A stretch of 42,983 nucleotides of DNA, taken from positions 1 through 42,983 of the forward strand of contig JASGMV010000035.1 of the NCBI GenBank assembly GCA_030156255.1, read 5' to 3'. Every line of letters begins with the position of its first letter. Within the stretch, counting starts at the first letter, position 1. Below are positions 24,204 through 33,453 of the stretch, in pieces. Source of the DNA: Desulfovibrionales bacterium (lineage in GTDB: Bacteria > Desulfobacterota > Desulfovibrionia > Desulfovibrionales > Desulfovibrionaceae). The notes under the pieces were generated by a model, which was given only the letters and a program-made list of their open reading frames with translations, made no database searches and was not told the DNA's origin. The position numbers and the translations under genes are program-made.

Positions 24204-27200
24204 TTACGGCTCGCTTCGGCGCTCCACGGGATGGGGGACGCCATGGATGTCCTTGGCCATGTCCGTGGGGGGCGCCTTGAACAAAAGACGCCAGACATCC
24301 TCCAGAATGACGTACAGGGAGGGAACCAGCACCAGCGTGACCACGGTGGTGAACAGGATGCCGAAGCCGAGGGAAAGGGCCATGGGAATGAGGAATCTCG
24401 CCTGCCGGGAGGTCTCGAAGATCATGGGCGCCAAGCCGCCGAAGGTGGTGGCCGTCGTCAGCATGATGGCCCGAAAGCGCTGGGCGCCGGCCTCCTCCAC
24501 GGCCTCTCTGGCCGAAACGTCTTTGCGCCTGCGGTTGGCGAAGTCGATGAGCACCAGCGAGTCGTTGATCACGACGCCGGACAGGGCGACCAGCCCGAAC
24601 AGGCTCATGAGGCTCAGGGAGTAGCCCAAAAGCAGGTGGCCGAAGACCGCGCCCACGATTCCGAAGGGGATGCAGAACATGATGATCAGCGGCTGAATGT
24701 AGCTTTTGAACGGAACCGCCAGCAGGGCGTAGATGCCCAGCAGGGAAAGCAGCAGGCCGGTCATGAGGCTTTGCACACTGTCCCGCATGTCCGCCTGGTG
24801 GCCCTCGAAGCTGTAGGAGAGCCCGGGATATTTCGCCGTGAGGCGAGGCAGCGCGTCCGCGACAAGGGAGGCGAGCACCTGTTCCGCCTGCTCCGGAGGT
24901 TCGACGTTGGCGGTCACTTCGATGGTGCGCCGCCCGTCCGTGCGGGTGATGGAGGTGTACGACTTCGCCTCGGTGATGTGCGCTGCGTCGAGCAGTGGGA
25001 TTTCCTCTCCATCGGGCGCGCGCAGGATCATGTCTTCGATGGTCGTTTCGCTGGCGCGCTCCTTCTCCGGCAGCCTGACGACCACCGTCACTTCATTGCG
25101 GCCGCGTTGCTGTTTGACGGCTTCGGCGCCGTAAAAGGCGTAGCGTATCTGTCGGGCGACTTCCTGGGAGGTCAATCCGACCCGCTCGCCGGCGGGGAGC
25201 AACTGAATGTCGAACTGCCGCTTGCCGCTGGCGGAGCCGTCGTCGATGTCGTTGGCGTTGTTGAAATTTTCAAGATCCCTTGCCAGATCGGCGCCCGCCT
25301 GCTCCAGCGTATCCTCGTTTCTGTGGCTCAACCGGATGGTGAGGTTTTTGCCGGAGCCCGGCCCTGCCCGGTTCGCTTCGAAGGTCATGGACTCCAGGCC
25401 GGCCAAGGCGCCGACTTTGCTGCGCCACAGGTTCGTCACCGCGGTGGTGCCGATGGGGCGGGCGCCCGCCGGCGTCAAAAAGAGTCGAACGGAGATGGTG
25501 CTTTCATTGACCTGGCTGAAGACGCCTTGGGATAATTTGTCGCCGCCGTTTTCCCTGGCGACTTCTTCGGCCGCATCCACCAGGATTTTTTCTACGGACT
25601 CCAGGCGATGTTTCGAGGCGCCCGCCGGCAGCACCGCTTGCGCATAGGCGTAATCGGATTCCGTTCGAGGGAAAAGGACCAAACCCATTCGGCCCGAGCC
25701 CACGAAGCTCAGCGTGCCGATGAGCAGCGCCAATCCGATGGCCAGGACGCTGTAACGATGCTGCAGGGTGAAGTCCAGAAAAGGGGCGTACCGATACCGG
25801 ACGAATCTTTCGAACGATTCGCTGAATTTCATTTGCCAGCGGGAGACGACGTTCAAGGGCCAGGGCGGCGGTTTGGTTTTGCTGTGGGCCAGGTGGGCCG
25901 GCAAAACGAACAGGGATTCGATGAGCGAGACCAGAAAGACGCAGGTCACCACGACCGGAATGATTCCGAAAACCTTGCCCATGAAACCCGGCACGAAATA
26001 CAGCGGTATGAAGGTGACGATGTTGGTCAACACGCTGAAGACCACGGGCATGGCCACTTCTTTCACGCCGTCCATGGCGGCCTGCACGGAGTTTTTGCCC
26101 ATGCGCCGGTGGGAGAATACGTTTTCGCCGACGATGATGGCGTCGTCCACCACGATCCCCAGCGTGACGATGAACGCGAACATGGTGATCATGTTGATGC
26201 TGAAGTCGGTGGTCGAGAGCAGGAGAAAAGAGCCGAGGAAGGAGATGGGGATGCCCAGGCTGACCCAGAACGCAAGGCGCGTGTCGAGAAAGAGCGCCAA
26301 GAGGACAAAGACGAGGGCGAGGCCCATGTAGGCGTTCTTCAGCAACAGCTCGGCGCGATCCCGGAATATCTGGGAGCTGTCGCGCACGACGGACAGGTGG
26401 ATTCCGTGGGGGAGGGTATGGTTGAGCCGGCCGACGATTTCGAGGGCCGCATCCGCGACTTCGATCGGAGTCTGGTCTCCCACGCGGTAGACCTCGATCA
26501 TCACGGCGCGTTGCCCGTCGAAGTCGGCCCAGGCGTCGGTGTCTTCAAATCCCTCGCTGACCCTGGCTACGTCGTCCAGAAGAATCTGGGCGCCGTTGGT
26601 CGTGGTCAACAGCGGAATGCGTCCGTACTCGCGGGCGGTTTTGCGGCGGTCGTTCATGCGCAGCAGAATATCGCCGGACTCGGTCTTGAGGTTGCCTCCG
26701 CCCAACTCCACGGACGCCGCCGAGACCGTATTCGCCACGTCGCCCAGCGTCAGGCCGTAGCGGCGCAACGAGGCTTTGGGAATCTCGATGTGGATTTCGT
26801 AGTCCCGGACGCCCTGCAAATCGACCTGGGTGATGTGCGGGTTTTGCAGCAGTTCGTCCCGGACCTCCTCCGCCGCCTCGCGCAGCAAGGCTTCGGACTC
26901 GTCGCCGTGCAGCGCGATGGACAACACGCCTCGCTTGTGGGAGTCGATGGCGATGTTCGGCTCCTCCGCCTCGTCCGGGAAGGAGTCCACCCGGTCGATT
27001 TCGCTTTTGATGTCCTGCCACAGGCGAATGATGTCCGCGCTTTCCAGGGCCTCCACCGTGACCGTCGCCAACCCCTCCGTGGCGGTGGAGGTGATTTCCT
27101 TGACGCCCTCCAACCCCTGGACCGCCTCTTCCGATGCGAGGATGATGGAGTTCTCGACCTCCTCGGGGCTGGCGCCGGGCAGGCTTACGGTCATGGTCAC

Positions 27201-27356
27201 CGTGTCCATGGTGAACTCGGGGAAGATTTCCTGCTTGATGCGGCCGGCCATGATCAAACCGCCCACGAGGAACACGATCATGATCAGGTTGGCGGCGACG
27301 GAATTGCCGGCCATCCAGCCCATGGGGCCGAGATGCTTGGGGCTTTTGGCGCTCAC
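24204..27356 (-). CDS. RND efflux pump inner-membrane subunit (AcrB/MexB-like)
   Basis: A 1050-residue proton-driven multidrug-type transporter with the standard length and layout. N-terminal TM1 (SVAANLIMIVFLVGGL) is followed by the IKQEIFPEFTMDTV motif. Two large periplasmic loops are present, one after TM1 and one after TM7. The central TM bundle contains TLGIVVDDAIIVGENV (proton-relay Asp pair) and the second has GLVALSGVVINDSLVLIDFANRRR. The pattern resembles the less-studied AcrB subgroup seen in Desulfobacterota, so substrates cannot be told. It uses GTG 27356, overlapping the adaptor stop (GTGA). It is the third gene of a tripartite operon. Confidence 0.93.
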   Translation of the reverse strand: MSAKSPKHLGPMGWMAGNSVAANLIMIVFLVGGLIMAGRIKQEIFPEFTMDTVTMTVSLPGASPEEVENSIILASEEAVQGLEGVKEITSTATEGLATVTVEALESADIIRLWQDIKSEIDRVDSFPDEAEEPNIAIDSHKRGVLSIALHGDESEALLREAAEEVRDELLQNPHITQVDLQGVRDYEIHIEIPKASLRRYGLTLGDVANTVSAASVELGGGNLKTESGDILLRMNDRRKTAREYGRIPLLTTTNGAQILLDDVARVSEGFEDTDAWADFDGQRAVMIEVYRVGDQTPIEVADAALEIVGRLNHTLPHGIHLSVVRDSSQIFRDRAELLLKNAYMGLALVFVLLALFLDTRLAFWVSLGIPISFLGSFLLLSTTDFSINMITMFAFIVTLGIVVDDAIIVGENVFSHRRMGKNSVQAAMDGVKEVAMPVVFSVLTNIVTFIPLYFVPGFMGKVFGIIPVVVTCVFLVSLIESLFVLPAHLAHSKTKPPPWPLNVVSRWQMKFSESFERFVRYRYAPFLDFTLQHRYSVLAIGLALLIGTLSFVGSGRMGLVLFPRTESDYAYAQAVLPAGASKHRLESVEKILVDAAEEVARENGGDKLSQGVFSQVNESTISVRLFLTPAGARPIGTTAVTNLWRSKVGALAGLESMTFEANRAGPGSGKNLTIRLSHRNEDTLEQAGADLARDLENFNNANDIDDGSASGKRQFDIQLLPAGERVGLTSQEVARQIRYAFYGAEAVKQQRGRNEVTVVVRLPEKERASETTIEDMILRAPDGEEIPLLDAAHITEAKSYTSITRTDGRRTIEVTANVEPPEQAEQVLASLVADALPRLTAKYPGLSYSFEGHQADMRDSVQSLMTGLLLSLLGIYALLAVPFKSYIQPLIIMFCIPFGIVGAVFGHLLLGYSLSLMSLFGLVALSGVVINDSLVLIDFANRRRKDVSAREAVEEAGAQRFRAIMLTTATTFGGLAPMIFETSRQARFLIPMALSLGFGILFTTVVTLVLVPSLYVILEDVWRLLFKAPPTDMAKDIHGVPHPVERRSEP

Positions 27357-28573
27357 TGCTGTTGGGCTCCGGAGTTGCCGTTCGAGTCGGCGTTCAGGAC
27401 GGAGAGTTGCATTCCCGCCACCGGCGTGGAGATGTCGGACACGACGATCTGGTCCTCGGGGGAGACGCCGGAGGCGATGAACGCGTGCTCGTCGTCCTTC
27501 CACGCCGTCTTCACCGGGCGGATGGCCAACCGGCCGTCTTCGACGGTCCAGACGGTGTCGCCGGCGCGCAAGGCTTTGCGGGGGAGCGCGAGAACGTCCT
27601 GCAACTGCTTGCCCTGAATGAGCGCCTGGACGTAGTCTCCCAGAATCAGGGGGGTGTAGGAGGCGTTGTCCGTGCGCCCGAGTCCCAGAGGATCTTTGAC
27701 GACCACGAGCACTTTGGCCATACGGGTCTGGTCGGTCAGCGCGCCGGTGAGGCGGACGGCCCGCCCGCTCCATTCGCCGTCGCCGGTCTGGGAGACCACC
27801 CGCGTCGGGGCGCCTCCTTTCTGGTTCAGGTCCAGCAGGGCCAACCGGTCCAGCGGCACGGCCGCCTCGATCCAGTATTCGTCGGAGCCCACAAGCGTGC
27901 CCACCGCGTCCTGGCTGGAGACGTAAGTCCCCAGGTTGGCGGAGCGTGCGGTGACCAGGCAGTCGAAAGGCGCGCGGAGCACCGTGCGCGACAGGTCGAT
28001 CCTGGCCTGGTCGAGATCGGCCTTGGCGCTGTCCAGCGCGGCCTCCACCTGGGCCAGGTAGGGTTTGCGCAGCACCAGGTCTTCATTGGCTTCAAGGCTC
28101 TTGACCGAAAGTTTCTTGATGATCTCCAGCTCTTCGCGGGCCACGCTCTGTTCGCCGCTTTCAATGTCGAAATTCGCCTTGGCGTTCACCACGGCGCTTT
28201 GGGCCTTCTTGAGTTGGATGCGATAGTCCCTGTCGTCGAGCCTGATGATCTCTTCGCCCGCGGGGATGACGCCTCCGGGGATGAAGTTGTCGTTCATGGA
28301 GATCACCGTCCCCGAGACTTCAGCCTCCAGATTGATCTCCTGGGCCGGGACCGCCTCACCCATGCACGACACCACGACGTTGGCCGATCCGCGCTTCGCC
28401 CTGGTCGTCTCCACCGCCAACACGGCGGGCTTGGGGCGAATTTTTTTCACCCCGGGCTTGCTCGCCTGGAAATAGGCCGCAGCCGCAACGCCCACGGTCA
28501 GAAACAGGATCGGGAAGACAATCTTGCCCACTTTGGACATCAAGGAGCGGTGCTGTTGTTTCTGAGCCATCAT
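27353..28573 (-). CDS. RND periplasmic adaptor (membrane fusion protein)
   Basis: A 406-residue HlyD/AcrA-type adaptor that links the inner-membrane pump to the outer-membrane factor. An N-terminal membrane anchor (KIVFPILFLTVGVAAAAYF) precedes the lipoyl half GEAVPAQEINLEAEVSGTVIS, an alpha-helical hairpin (~residues 115-200), the second lipoyl half TVLRAPFDCLVTARSANLGTYV, and beta-barrel domains. Start ATG 28573 overlaps the TolC-like stop (TGATG) with AAGGG five bases before it. Its stop overlaps the pump's GTG, giving full translational coupling of the three genes. Confidence 0.93.
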   Translation of the reverse strand: MMAQKQQHRSLMSKVGKIVFPILFLTVGVAAAAYFQASKPGVKKIRPKPAVLAVETTRAKRGSANVVVSCMGEAVPAQEINLEAEVSGTVISMNDNFIPGGVIPAGEEIIRLDDRDYRIQLKKAQSAVVNAKANFDIESGEQSVAREELEIIKKLSVKSLEANEDLVLRKPYLAQVEAALDSAKADLDQARIDLSRTVLRAPFDCLVTARSANLGTYVSSQDAVGTLVGSDEYWIEAAVPLDRLALLDLNQKGGAPTRVVSQTGDGEWSGRAVRLTGALTDQTRMAKVLVVVKDPLGLGRTDNASYTPLILGDYVQALIQGKQLQDVLALPRKALRAGDTVWTVEDGRLAIRPVKTAWKDDEHAFIASGVSPEDQIVVSDISTPVAGMQLSVLNADSNGNSGAQQQ

Positions 28574-30021
28574 CAAGACCCTTGTAAACTTTTGTCGCCG
28601 TCCGGAGACGTTTGTTCTTTCACTTTCGCCAGAGGACGCAGCTCTTTGGTCCAGTCGCCGCCCAGGGCGCGGTGCAGATCGACGCGATCCGTGAGGAGCG
28701 TTCCACGCTCCTGGACGATCTGCCGCTCCAGGCTTTGAACGCTGGTCAATTGGGAAACGTAGGTCAGGTAGTCGGACAAGCCTTTGAGGTAGCGTTGCCG
28801 GGCTTCGTAAAGCGAAATGCGCGCGACCCGGAGCTGGTCCTCCAGCAGTTCGATGTAGCGCTTCTGGTGCGATTCGTTGACCAGAGCATCTTGGACTTCC
28901 TTGACGGCCGTGGCCACGGTCTGGGCGTAGTCGTTGAGGTTTTCGCTGACCACGGCGCGGGTGCGGTCGACCTCTGCGGCCCGCGCCCCGCCGTCAAAGA
29001 TCGGCGCGGTGAGCCCGCCGGCGATGTTGGTCATCCAATTGGTCAGGATGGTGGTGAACTGGGCGCTGGAAAAGGCGGCGTCGGCCGACAGGACCAGATT
29101 CGGCAAACGGTCGGCCCGGGCGGCCGAAACGTCCCAGTCGGCGGAGGTGAGGCGGAGTTGCGCCGAGCGTACGTCCGGGCGCATCACCAAAAGATTTGCG
29201 GGAATGCCGGTGGCCGGCAGGGGCGGAGGCCTCGGTACGGTTTGCTGCTTCACCTGCACGGCATCCGGGGACGTGGAGCCCAGCAACAGCGCCAGGCTGT
29301 TGAGATAGAGCTTCTCCCTGGCCTCCAGCGGGACCAGGTCGGCCCGCGCCGCCACCACCAGTTCTCGTTGCTGGGAGACGTCCAGGGCGTTGGCCAGACC
29401 GTTGGCGAAGCGCAGTTCCTGGAGATGGAGAATGGTCTCGTTGGTCTTGATCTGCTCCTCGAGAATGGATTTCTCCTGGCGCACGGCCAAAAGGTCGGCC
29501 CAGGCTGAGGCCACCGAGGCGGCGAGGGTCATGGCCGCGGATTCGTAGTCCTCCTGGGTGGCTTCCGCCTCCAGGCGTCCGGCCTCGCTGAGGGAGCGCA
29601 ACCGGCCCCACAGGTCGACCTCATAGGATGCCGCCAAACCGAGATAATAGGCTTCCGTTTCGGAATAGGCATGGTTGGCCCGGCTGTTCGACTGGCGATA
29701 CCTGCGCTCCTGGCTGGCGCTCGTCTCGCCGTCCAGCGAGGGGTACAATGCGGCGTTCGTCTTGCGGGCCGTGGCGTAGGCCTGCTCCACGCGCGCGTAG
29801 GCGGAGCGCAAATCGAAGTTGCCTTGCAGCGCCGTGTCCACCAGATGGTCCAGCTCCGTGCTGTTGAACGACTTCCACCACCGGCCCGGGTCGAAGGCCC
29901 CCGCCTGCTCCAGACTGTATTTGTCGGGCAGCTCCGTGGGCGAGCCGGTCCGCTCGTCCGGCGCGAATACGGCGCAGCCGGTGAGAAAACCGAAGAGGAG
30001 CATGAGTGTGAGATGTTTCAT
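28573..30021 (-). CDS. NodT-family outer-membrane efflux lipoprotein (TolC-like)
   Basis: A 482-residue outer-membrane factor. The lipoprotein signal ends LTGC (Cys ~17). Two OEP repeats follow: the first with PDKYSLEQAGAFDPGRWWKSF and LDHLVDTALQGNFDLRSAYARVEQA, the second with RPDVRSAQLRLTSADWDVSAARADRLPNL. The family forms the trimeric exit duct for RND pumps. The ATG at 30021 is preferred because the lipobox starts right after it; the longer frame adds an unlikely 61 residues. No clear ribosome site is seen. It heads the operon. The AT-rich upstream region 30022-30345 has palindromes. Confidence 0.92.
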   Translation of the reverse strand: MKHLTLMLLFGFLTGCAVFAPDERTGSPTELPDKYSLEQAGAFDPGRWWKSFNSTELDHLVDTALQGNFDLRSAYARVEQAYATARKTNAALYPSLDGETSASQERRYRQSNSRANHAYSETEAYYLGLAASYEVDLWGRLRSLSEAGRLEAEATQEDYESAAMTLAASVASAWADLLAVRQEKSILEEQIKTNETILHLQELRFANGLANALDVSQQRELVVAARADLVPLEAREKLYLNSLALLLGSTSPDAVQVKQQTVPRPPPLPATGIPANLLVMRPDVRSAQLRLTSADWDVSAARADRLPNLVLSADAAFSSAQFTTILTNWMTNIAGGLTAPIFDGGARAAEVDRTRAVVSENLNDYAQTVATAVKEVQDALVNESHQKRYIELLEDQLRVARISLYEARQRYLKGLSDYLTYVSQLTSVQSLERQIVQERGTLLTDRVDLHRALGGDWTKELRPLAKVKEQTSPDGDKSLQGS

Positions 30022-30345
30022 GGGCGCGCTATTCGTGGAAATTGGTGTTTGCACATGGCAATTGGCGAAAATATAAGCAAAAATTGATCCAACGAGAAAA
30101 TGTCCGCGTATGCTGGCGTTTCGGAGGAATGCGCACGGACGAAACGTTATGCTTGTGCAGTTTTTTGCATATTGGCATGCAAACTTTTGCGCAGGCCTTC
30201 CCATCTTACGCAGCTCCGGAGAATTTCGCCAGGGGTAGAGGGGGAATTCCGTGTTCCCGGTCTCTTGCTTTCAAAGGTTCGCTCCAGCAGCATGGTTGTG
30301 AGCCTCAGGGCGAACCGCTGCGAAAAGGTCCAATGCGGCGGCAGG
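30022..30345. other. Intergenic control region of the efflux operon
   Basis: 324 bases with no convincing gene. Its first 160 bases are AT-rich. It holds two palindromes: TTGC-ACATG-GCAA (30049-30061) and TTTGCAT-ATTGGC-ATGCAAA (30164-30183). A TATATT (minus strand, near 30075) could be a -10 box, though I see no good -35. At 30276-30316 GGTTCGC/GCGAACC forms a large-loop inverted repeat downstream of the methyltransferase stop. Confidence 0.5.
30164..30183. promoter_or_regulatory. Candidate operator for the efflux operon
   Basis: Perfect 7-base arms TTTGCAT and ATGCAAA are separated by ATTGGC. The position upstream of an efflux operon and the dyad symmetry suggest a TetR- or MarR-type operator. 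No regulator gene is adjacent. Confidence 0.35.
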
Positions 30346-31485
30346 TTACGACGCTCGTTCCTGGGCTCTCTCGACCAGGGGACGCAACAGTTGGCGCTCC
30401 AGCCACGCCACCAGGGGGACGACCACGCCGTCGCCCATGAGTTGATAGGACTCGTTGGCGCGTTTCGGCAAGAGATAGCCGTCGGGAGCGCCCATGAGCC
30501 GGGCGGTCTCTCGCGGGGTGAGCAGGCGGGAGCGCAACTCCCCGTCCACGGCCGCCACCAGGGTCTGTCGGCTGGAGCCCCCGGCCGGGGTTCGCAGGCA
30601 GCCGCATACCCCGTCGAAGCGGACTTCCGCCCGTTGGACGCTGCGGCCGTCCGGCCCTTTGCGCGTGCGCTTGTAGAGCGTTCCGGCGACGATGCGCCCC
30701 GTCGCCCGGGACTCTTCGAGAGCCCGCTTCACGTTCAGGCGATGCCCGGGCGCCATCAGCTCCACGAGGCGGCGGGTCTTCTCCGGCGGGTCCCAGGCCG
30801 TGGCGTCTGCATCCTTGAGAATGTCGGCCAGATTCGTCGTCCTCCGGGGCGGTTCGGGAAGCGACCACCATATCCAGTTGCGGCGGACCTCGGCCGGGAG
30901 CCCGGCGCGGGCGCGGCGCAGGGATTCCGGATGGCAATGGGGAAGGGGGCCGTCGGACGCAAGTCCGTCGGCCGGCGCCGTGGTCGCCGCGATGAACAGC
31001 CTGGGCCGGGATTGGGGCGTGAACCACCGGCCGTCCAGCACCATGGGGCCGAAACGGTAGCCGGCCCTGGACATGGCCGTGAGGATGGCCCGGAAGTCCT
31101 CGCCTCCGTTGGAGGTGATGGCGCCGGCGACGTTCTCGATGACCGCCACGGGGACCTCTCGGCCCTGGTCCTGCAAGGCCCGCATCAGCTCCCAGAACGG
31201 CCAGAAGGTGCTGGAGCGCTCGCCTTGGAGCCCCTGGCCCCGGCCGGCGAGGGACAGGTCCTGGCAGGGAAAGGAGGCCCAGGCCAGATGCGCGCGGCCC
31301 GGCAGGTCCTCGGGGGAAAGCGTACGGATGTCGCGAACCAGCAAAGGCCCGTCGCCGAAATTGGCGGCGTAGGCCGCGGCTTTTTTTTCGCTGACGTCAT
31401 TGGCCATGAGGCAGTTCCAGTCCCGCCCCAGCCCCAGGCGGGCCAGCCCTCCGCCGGCGAAGAATTCGTAACAAAACAGGCTCAC
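30346..31485 (-). CDS. DNA (cytosine-5) methyltransferase
   Basis: 379 residues. Motif I is YEFFAGGGLARLGL (SAM binding), motif IV is SFPCQDLSLAG with nucleophile Cys74, and motif VI is ENV at 117-119. Motif VIII is QSRPRLF, the variable target-recognition region lies at ~200-300, and motif X is GDGVVVPL near the C-terminus. It makes 5-methylcytosine in an unknown sequence. GTG start 31485 overlaps the vsr stop by four bases (GTGA). GGGAGG lies upstream. No restriction endonuclease gene flanks it, so it is an orphan or solitary methylase with a repair partner. Confidence 0.93.
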   Translation of the reverse strand: MSLFCYEFFAGGGLARLGLGRDWNCLMANDVSEKKAAAYAANFGDGPLLVRDIRTLSPEDLPGRAHLAWASFPCQDLSLAGRGQGLQGERSSTFWPFWELMRALQDQGREVPVAVIENVAGAITSNGGEDFRAILTAMSRAGYRFGPMVLDGRWFTPQSRPRLFIAATTAPADGLASDGPLPHCHPESLRRARAGLPAEVRRNWIWWSLPEPPRRTTNLADILKDADATAWDPPEKTRRLVELMAPGHRLNVKRALEESRATGRIVAGTLYKRTRKGPDGRSVQRAEVRFDGVCGCLRTPAGGSSRQTLVAAVDGELRSRLLTPRETARLMGAPDGYLLPKRANESYQLMGDGVVVPLVAWLERQLLRPLVERAQERAS

Positions 31486-31913
31486 GCGTCCGCCTCCCGG
31501 CGGCGGGGGGCCTCCAGAAAGGCGCGCAGCCGATCCCGCAAGGCCTCGACGTCCCTGGTCTGGCATTCCCAAACGACGAGCACGTCGAACCCCATTTCCT
31601 CAAGCTGGCGTTGATGCTCGAGGTCTCGCTCGATGTTGCGGCGGATTTTGGCCTCCCAGTACTCGGTGTTCGATTTGGGCATGCGCCGCCCGCGGGCGCA
31701 GTCGTGCCAGTGCCAAAAGCATCCATGGACGAAAATTACTTTTCTTGCGCCCTTGAAGACCATGTCCGGCTTGCCCGGCAGGCTCTTGTCGTGAAGCCGG
31801 TACCGCCGGCCCATGGCGTACACCAGACGGCGAACGACCATCTCCGGGGTCGTGTCCTTGGACTTGACCCGGCGCATGACCTTGCTGCGCTGGGCGGGAG
31901 TGAAAGTGTCCAT
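31482..31913 (-). CDS. vsr: Very short patch repair endonuclease Vsr
   Basis: A 143-residue Vsr. It nicks 5' to the T of T:G mismatches formed when 5-methylcytosine deaminates, protecting methylated sites. Conserved blocks: FTPAQRSKVMRRVKSKDTTPE at the start, LPGKPDMVF (catalytic Asp50), and VHGCFWHWHDC with the metal and zinc residues, then RRMPKSNTEYW. Its stop overlaps the methyltransferase start, so repair and methylation are co-produced. Confidence 0.96.
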   Translation of the reverse strand: MDTFTPAQRSKVMRRVKSKDTTPEMVVRRLVYAMGRRYRLHDKSLPGKPDMVFKGARKVIFVHGCFWHWHDCARGRRMPKSNTEYWEAKIRRNIERDLEHQRQLEEMGFDVLVVWECQTRDVEALRDRLRAFLEAPRRREADA

Positions 31914-31955
31914 GGCCAGGACATACCCGGCGCGGGCGCGGGTTGCAACGGCCGG

Positions 31956-33431
31956 TCAGGGCCGCCGCGTCAAGACGCCGATGGCTTCGGCGCGGGACCG
32001 GGCGAGTTTGTCCGCCAGGGACAACGCCTGGTAGTACATGATGATCTTGGAGACGTAGTCCACCGTCTCCACGCCGGCCAGCCGGAGCGCCGCGAACTCG
32101 GTCTGATAGAACCATACGTCGGCGTCGAGCCCCATCTGCTTCGCCAGTTGGCGGACGCGGCCGATGCGGCTGGGGCCTGCGTTGTACGCGGCGAAGGTGA
32201 AGCACATCTTGTTGAAGGCGTCCAATCCAGGATCGTTGAAGTAGGTTTTACGAATCAGGTCGAGATACTTGACTCCCGCATAGATGTTGGACTCCGGGTC
32301 GTGGATATCCGGAACGCCGATGCTCTTGTCCTTGGCCACGGAGGGCAATATCTGCATGAGCCCGTAGGCGCCGGTGCGGGAGACGGCCTCGGGATTGAAC
32401 TTGGACTCCTGGTAGGCCAGGGCGGCGACCATCAACCAGTCCATATTGTATCTGGCGGCGTACTTTTTAAACAACGGGCTGAACCGGCTGAAGTTTTCGA
32501 TTTCATAGGGTTCGTCGAGGGGGTGCTCCAGCTCGGCGCCCGCCGTATAATAGCGCTTGAAAAGGATGTTGCCCAACAGCGTGCCTTTGCGGACGGTCTG
32601 GGCGAAGCCGTTCAGGCTGGCCAGCAATTGCGGATTGTCCTTGCGCACCATCCAGGCGATGCTTCCTCCCTGCGCCACGGCGATGTCCTCGCGCACCCGG
32701 ATGTCCGGGAGCGCCTTGGACCATCGCCGCGCCTGGAAGTCGTCGGCGATGGTCATGGAGATGATGTCCGCGTTGACCATTTCCAGAATTTTCTCCGTGG
32801 ACAGGACTTCGGAGGCCGGAATGATGTCCACGGGCGGCAGGCCCTGGGCGGTGAATTTTTCGTTCAGGCGAACCAGACTTTGATAATAGCTGGAGGCGGG
32901 CCGCACCAGAACGGCCTTGCCCGCCAAGTCCTCCAACCGGTTGATCCCGGCGATCGAGCGGTGCGTCACCAGCACTTCGGAAACATTGGTCAGGTATGGA
33001 TTCGTGAACGCTGCGAACTCGTCTCTTCCCGGGGTGACGGTCAACAGGGCGGCGGCGATGTCTCCGCGTCCTCTGTTGAGAAAAGGAATCAAGTCATCGG
33101 GCCTGGTCGGGATGAATTCCAGGATGATGCGTTTGCCGGGGGCGCGTCCTTTGTTCAGAGATTGCTGGTATTGCATGAGCAGGTCGTGCTCCAGCCCGTC
33201 GAATCGCCCATTGTCGATATAGAAGACGCTTGGCGCGAAAACGGTCAGGACGCGGATCAAATGCTTCTCGATCATGCCGTCGAGGTCATGCGTCGCATTC
33301 TCCTGCAGTCTGGAATGAACCTCCGCCGATCCGTTCTCGGGAAAAAGGAGGAATGCGCTCAGAACCAGCGCGCAGGCCATGATGGCGACGGCGTGCGGGA
33401 CGCCGGATTTGGCGGTTTGAGGATGTTTCAT
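31956..33431 (-). CDS. mltF: Membrane-bound lytic transglycosylase F-like protein
   Basis: 491 residues. A signal/anchor sequence (AIMACALVLSAFLLF) precedes a periplasmic solute-binding-like domain (~60-290, including VLVRPASSYYQSL and DIISMTIADDF). A goose-type transglycosylase domain (~320-470) follows, with ALAYQESKFNPEAVSRTGAYGLMQI (catalytic Glu in QES) and AYNAGPSRIGRVR. MltF cleaves peptidoglycan with anhydromuramic acid formation; the binding domain regulates it. The length and order match E. coli MltF (~518). It sits 22 bases downstream of the metallophosphoesterase gene on the same strand. Confidence 0.92.
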   Translation of the reverse strand: MKHPQTAKSGVPHAVAIMACALVLSAFLLFPENGSAEVHSRLQENATHDLDGMIEKHLIRVLTVFAPSVFYIDNGRFDGLEHDLLMQYQQSLNKGRAPGKRIILEFIPTRPDDLIPFLNRGRGDIAAALLTVTPGRDEFAAFTNPYLTNVSEVLVTHRSIAGINRLEDLAGKAVLVRPASSYYQSLVRLNEKFTAQGLPPVDIIPASEVLSTEKILEMVNADIISMTIADDFQARRWSKALPDIRVREDIAVAQGGSIAWMVRKDNPQLLASLNGFAQTVRKGTLLGNILFKRYYTAGAELEHPLDEPYEIENFSRFSPLFKKYAARYNMDWLMVAALAYQESKFNPEAVSRTGAYGLMQILPSVAKDKSIGVPDIHDPESNIYAGVKYLDLIRKTYFNDPGLDAFNKMCFTFAAYNAGPSRIGRVRQLAKQMGLDADVWFYQTEFAALRLAGVETVDYVSKIIMYYQALSLADKLARSRAEAIGVLTRRP

Positions 33432-33453
33432 GGCGAGGTCCGCGCTTGAAGCG

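Noticed and set aside
23310-27617. Two long plus-strand frames (741 and 669 codons) opposite DUF362 and the RND pump
   Set aside because: The minus-strand proteins have complete family motifs and ribosome sites; the opposite frames do not.
31611-33449. Plus-strand frame of 612 codons opposite vsr and mltF
   Set aside because: Both minus-strand genes are unmistakable; the frame spans two genes and an intergenic gap without any motif.
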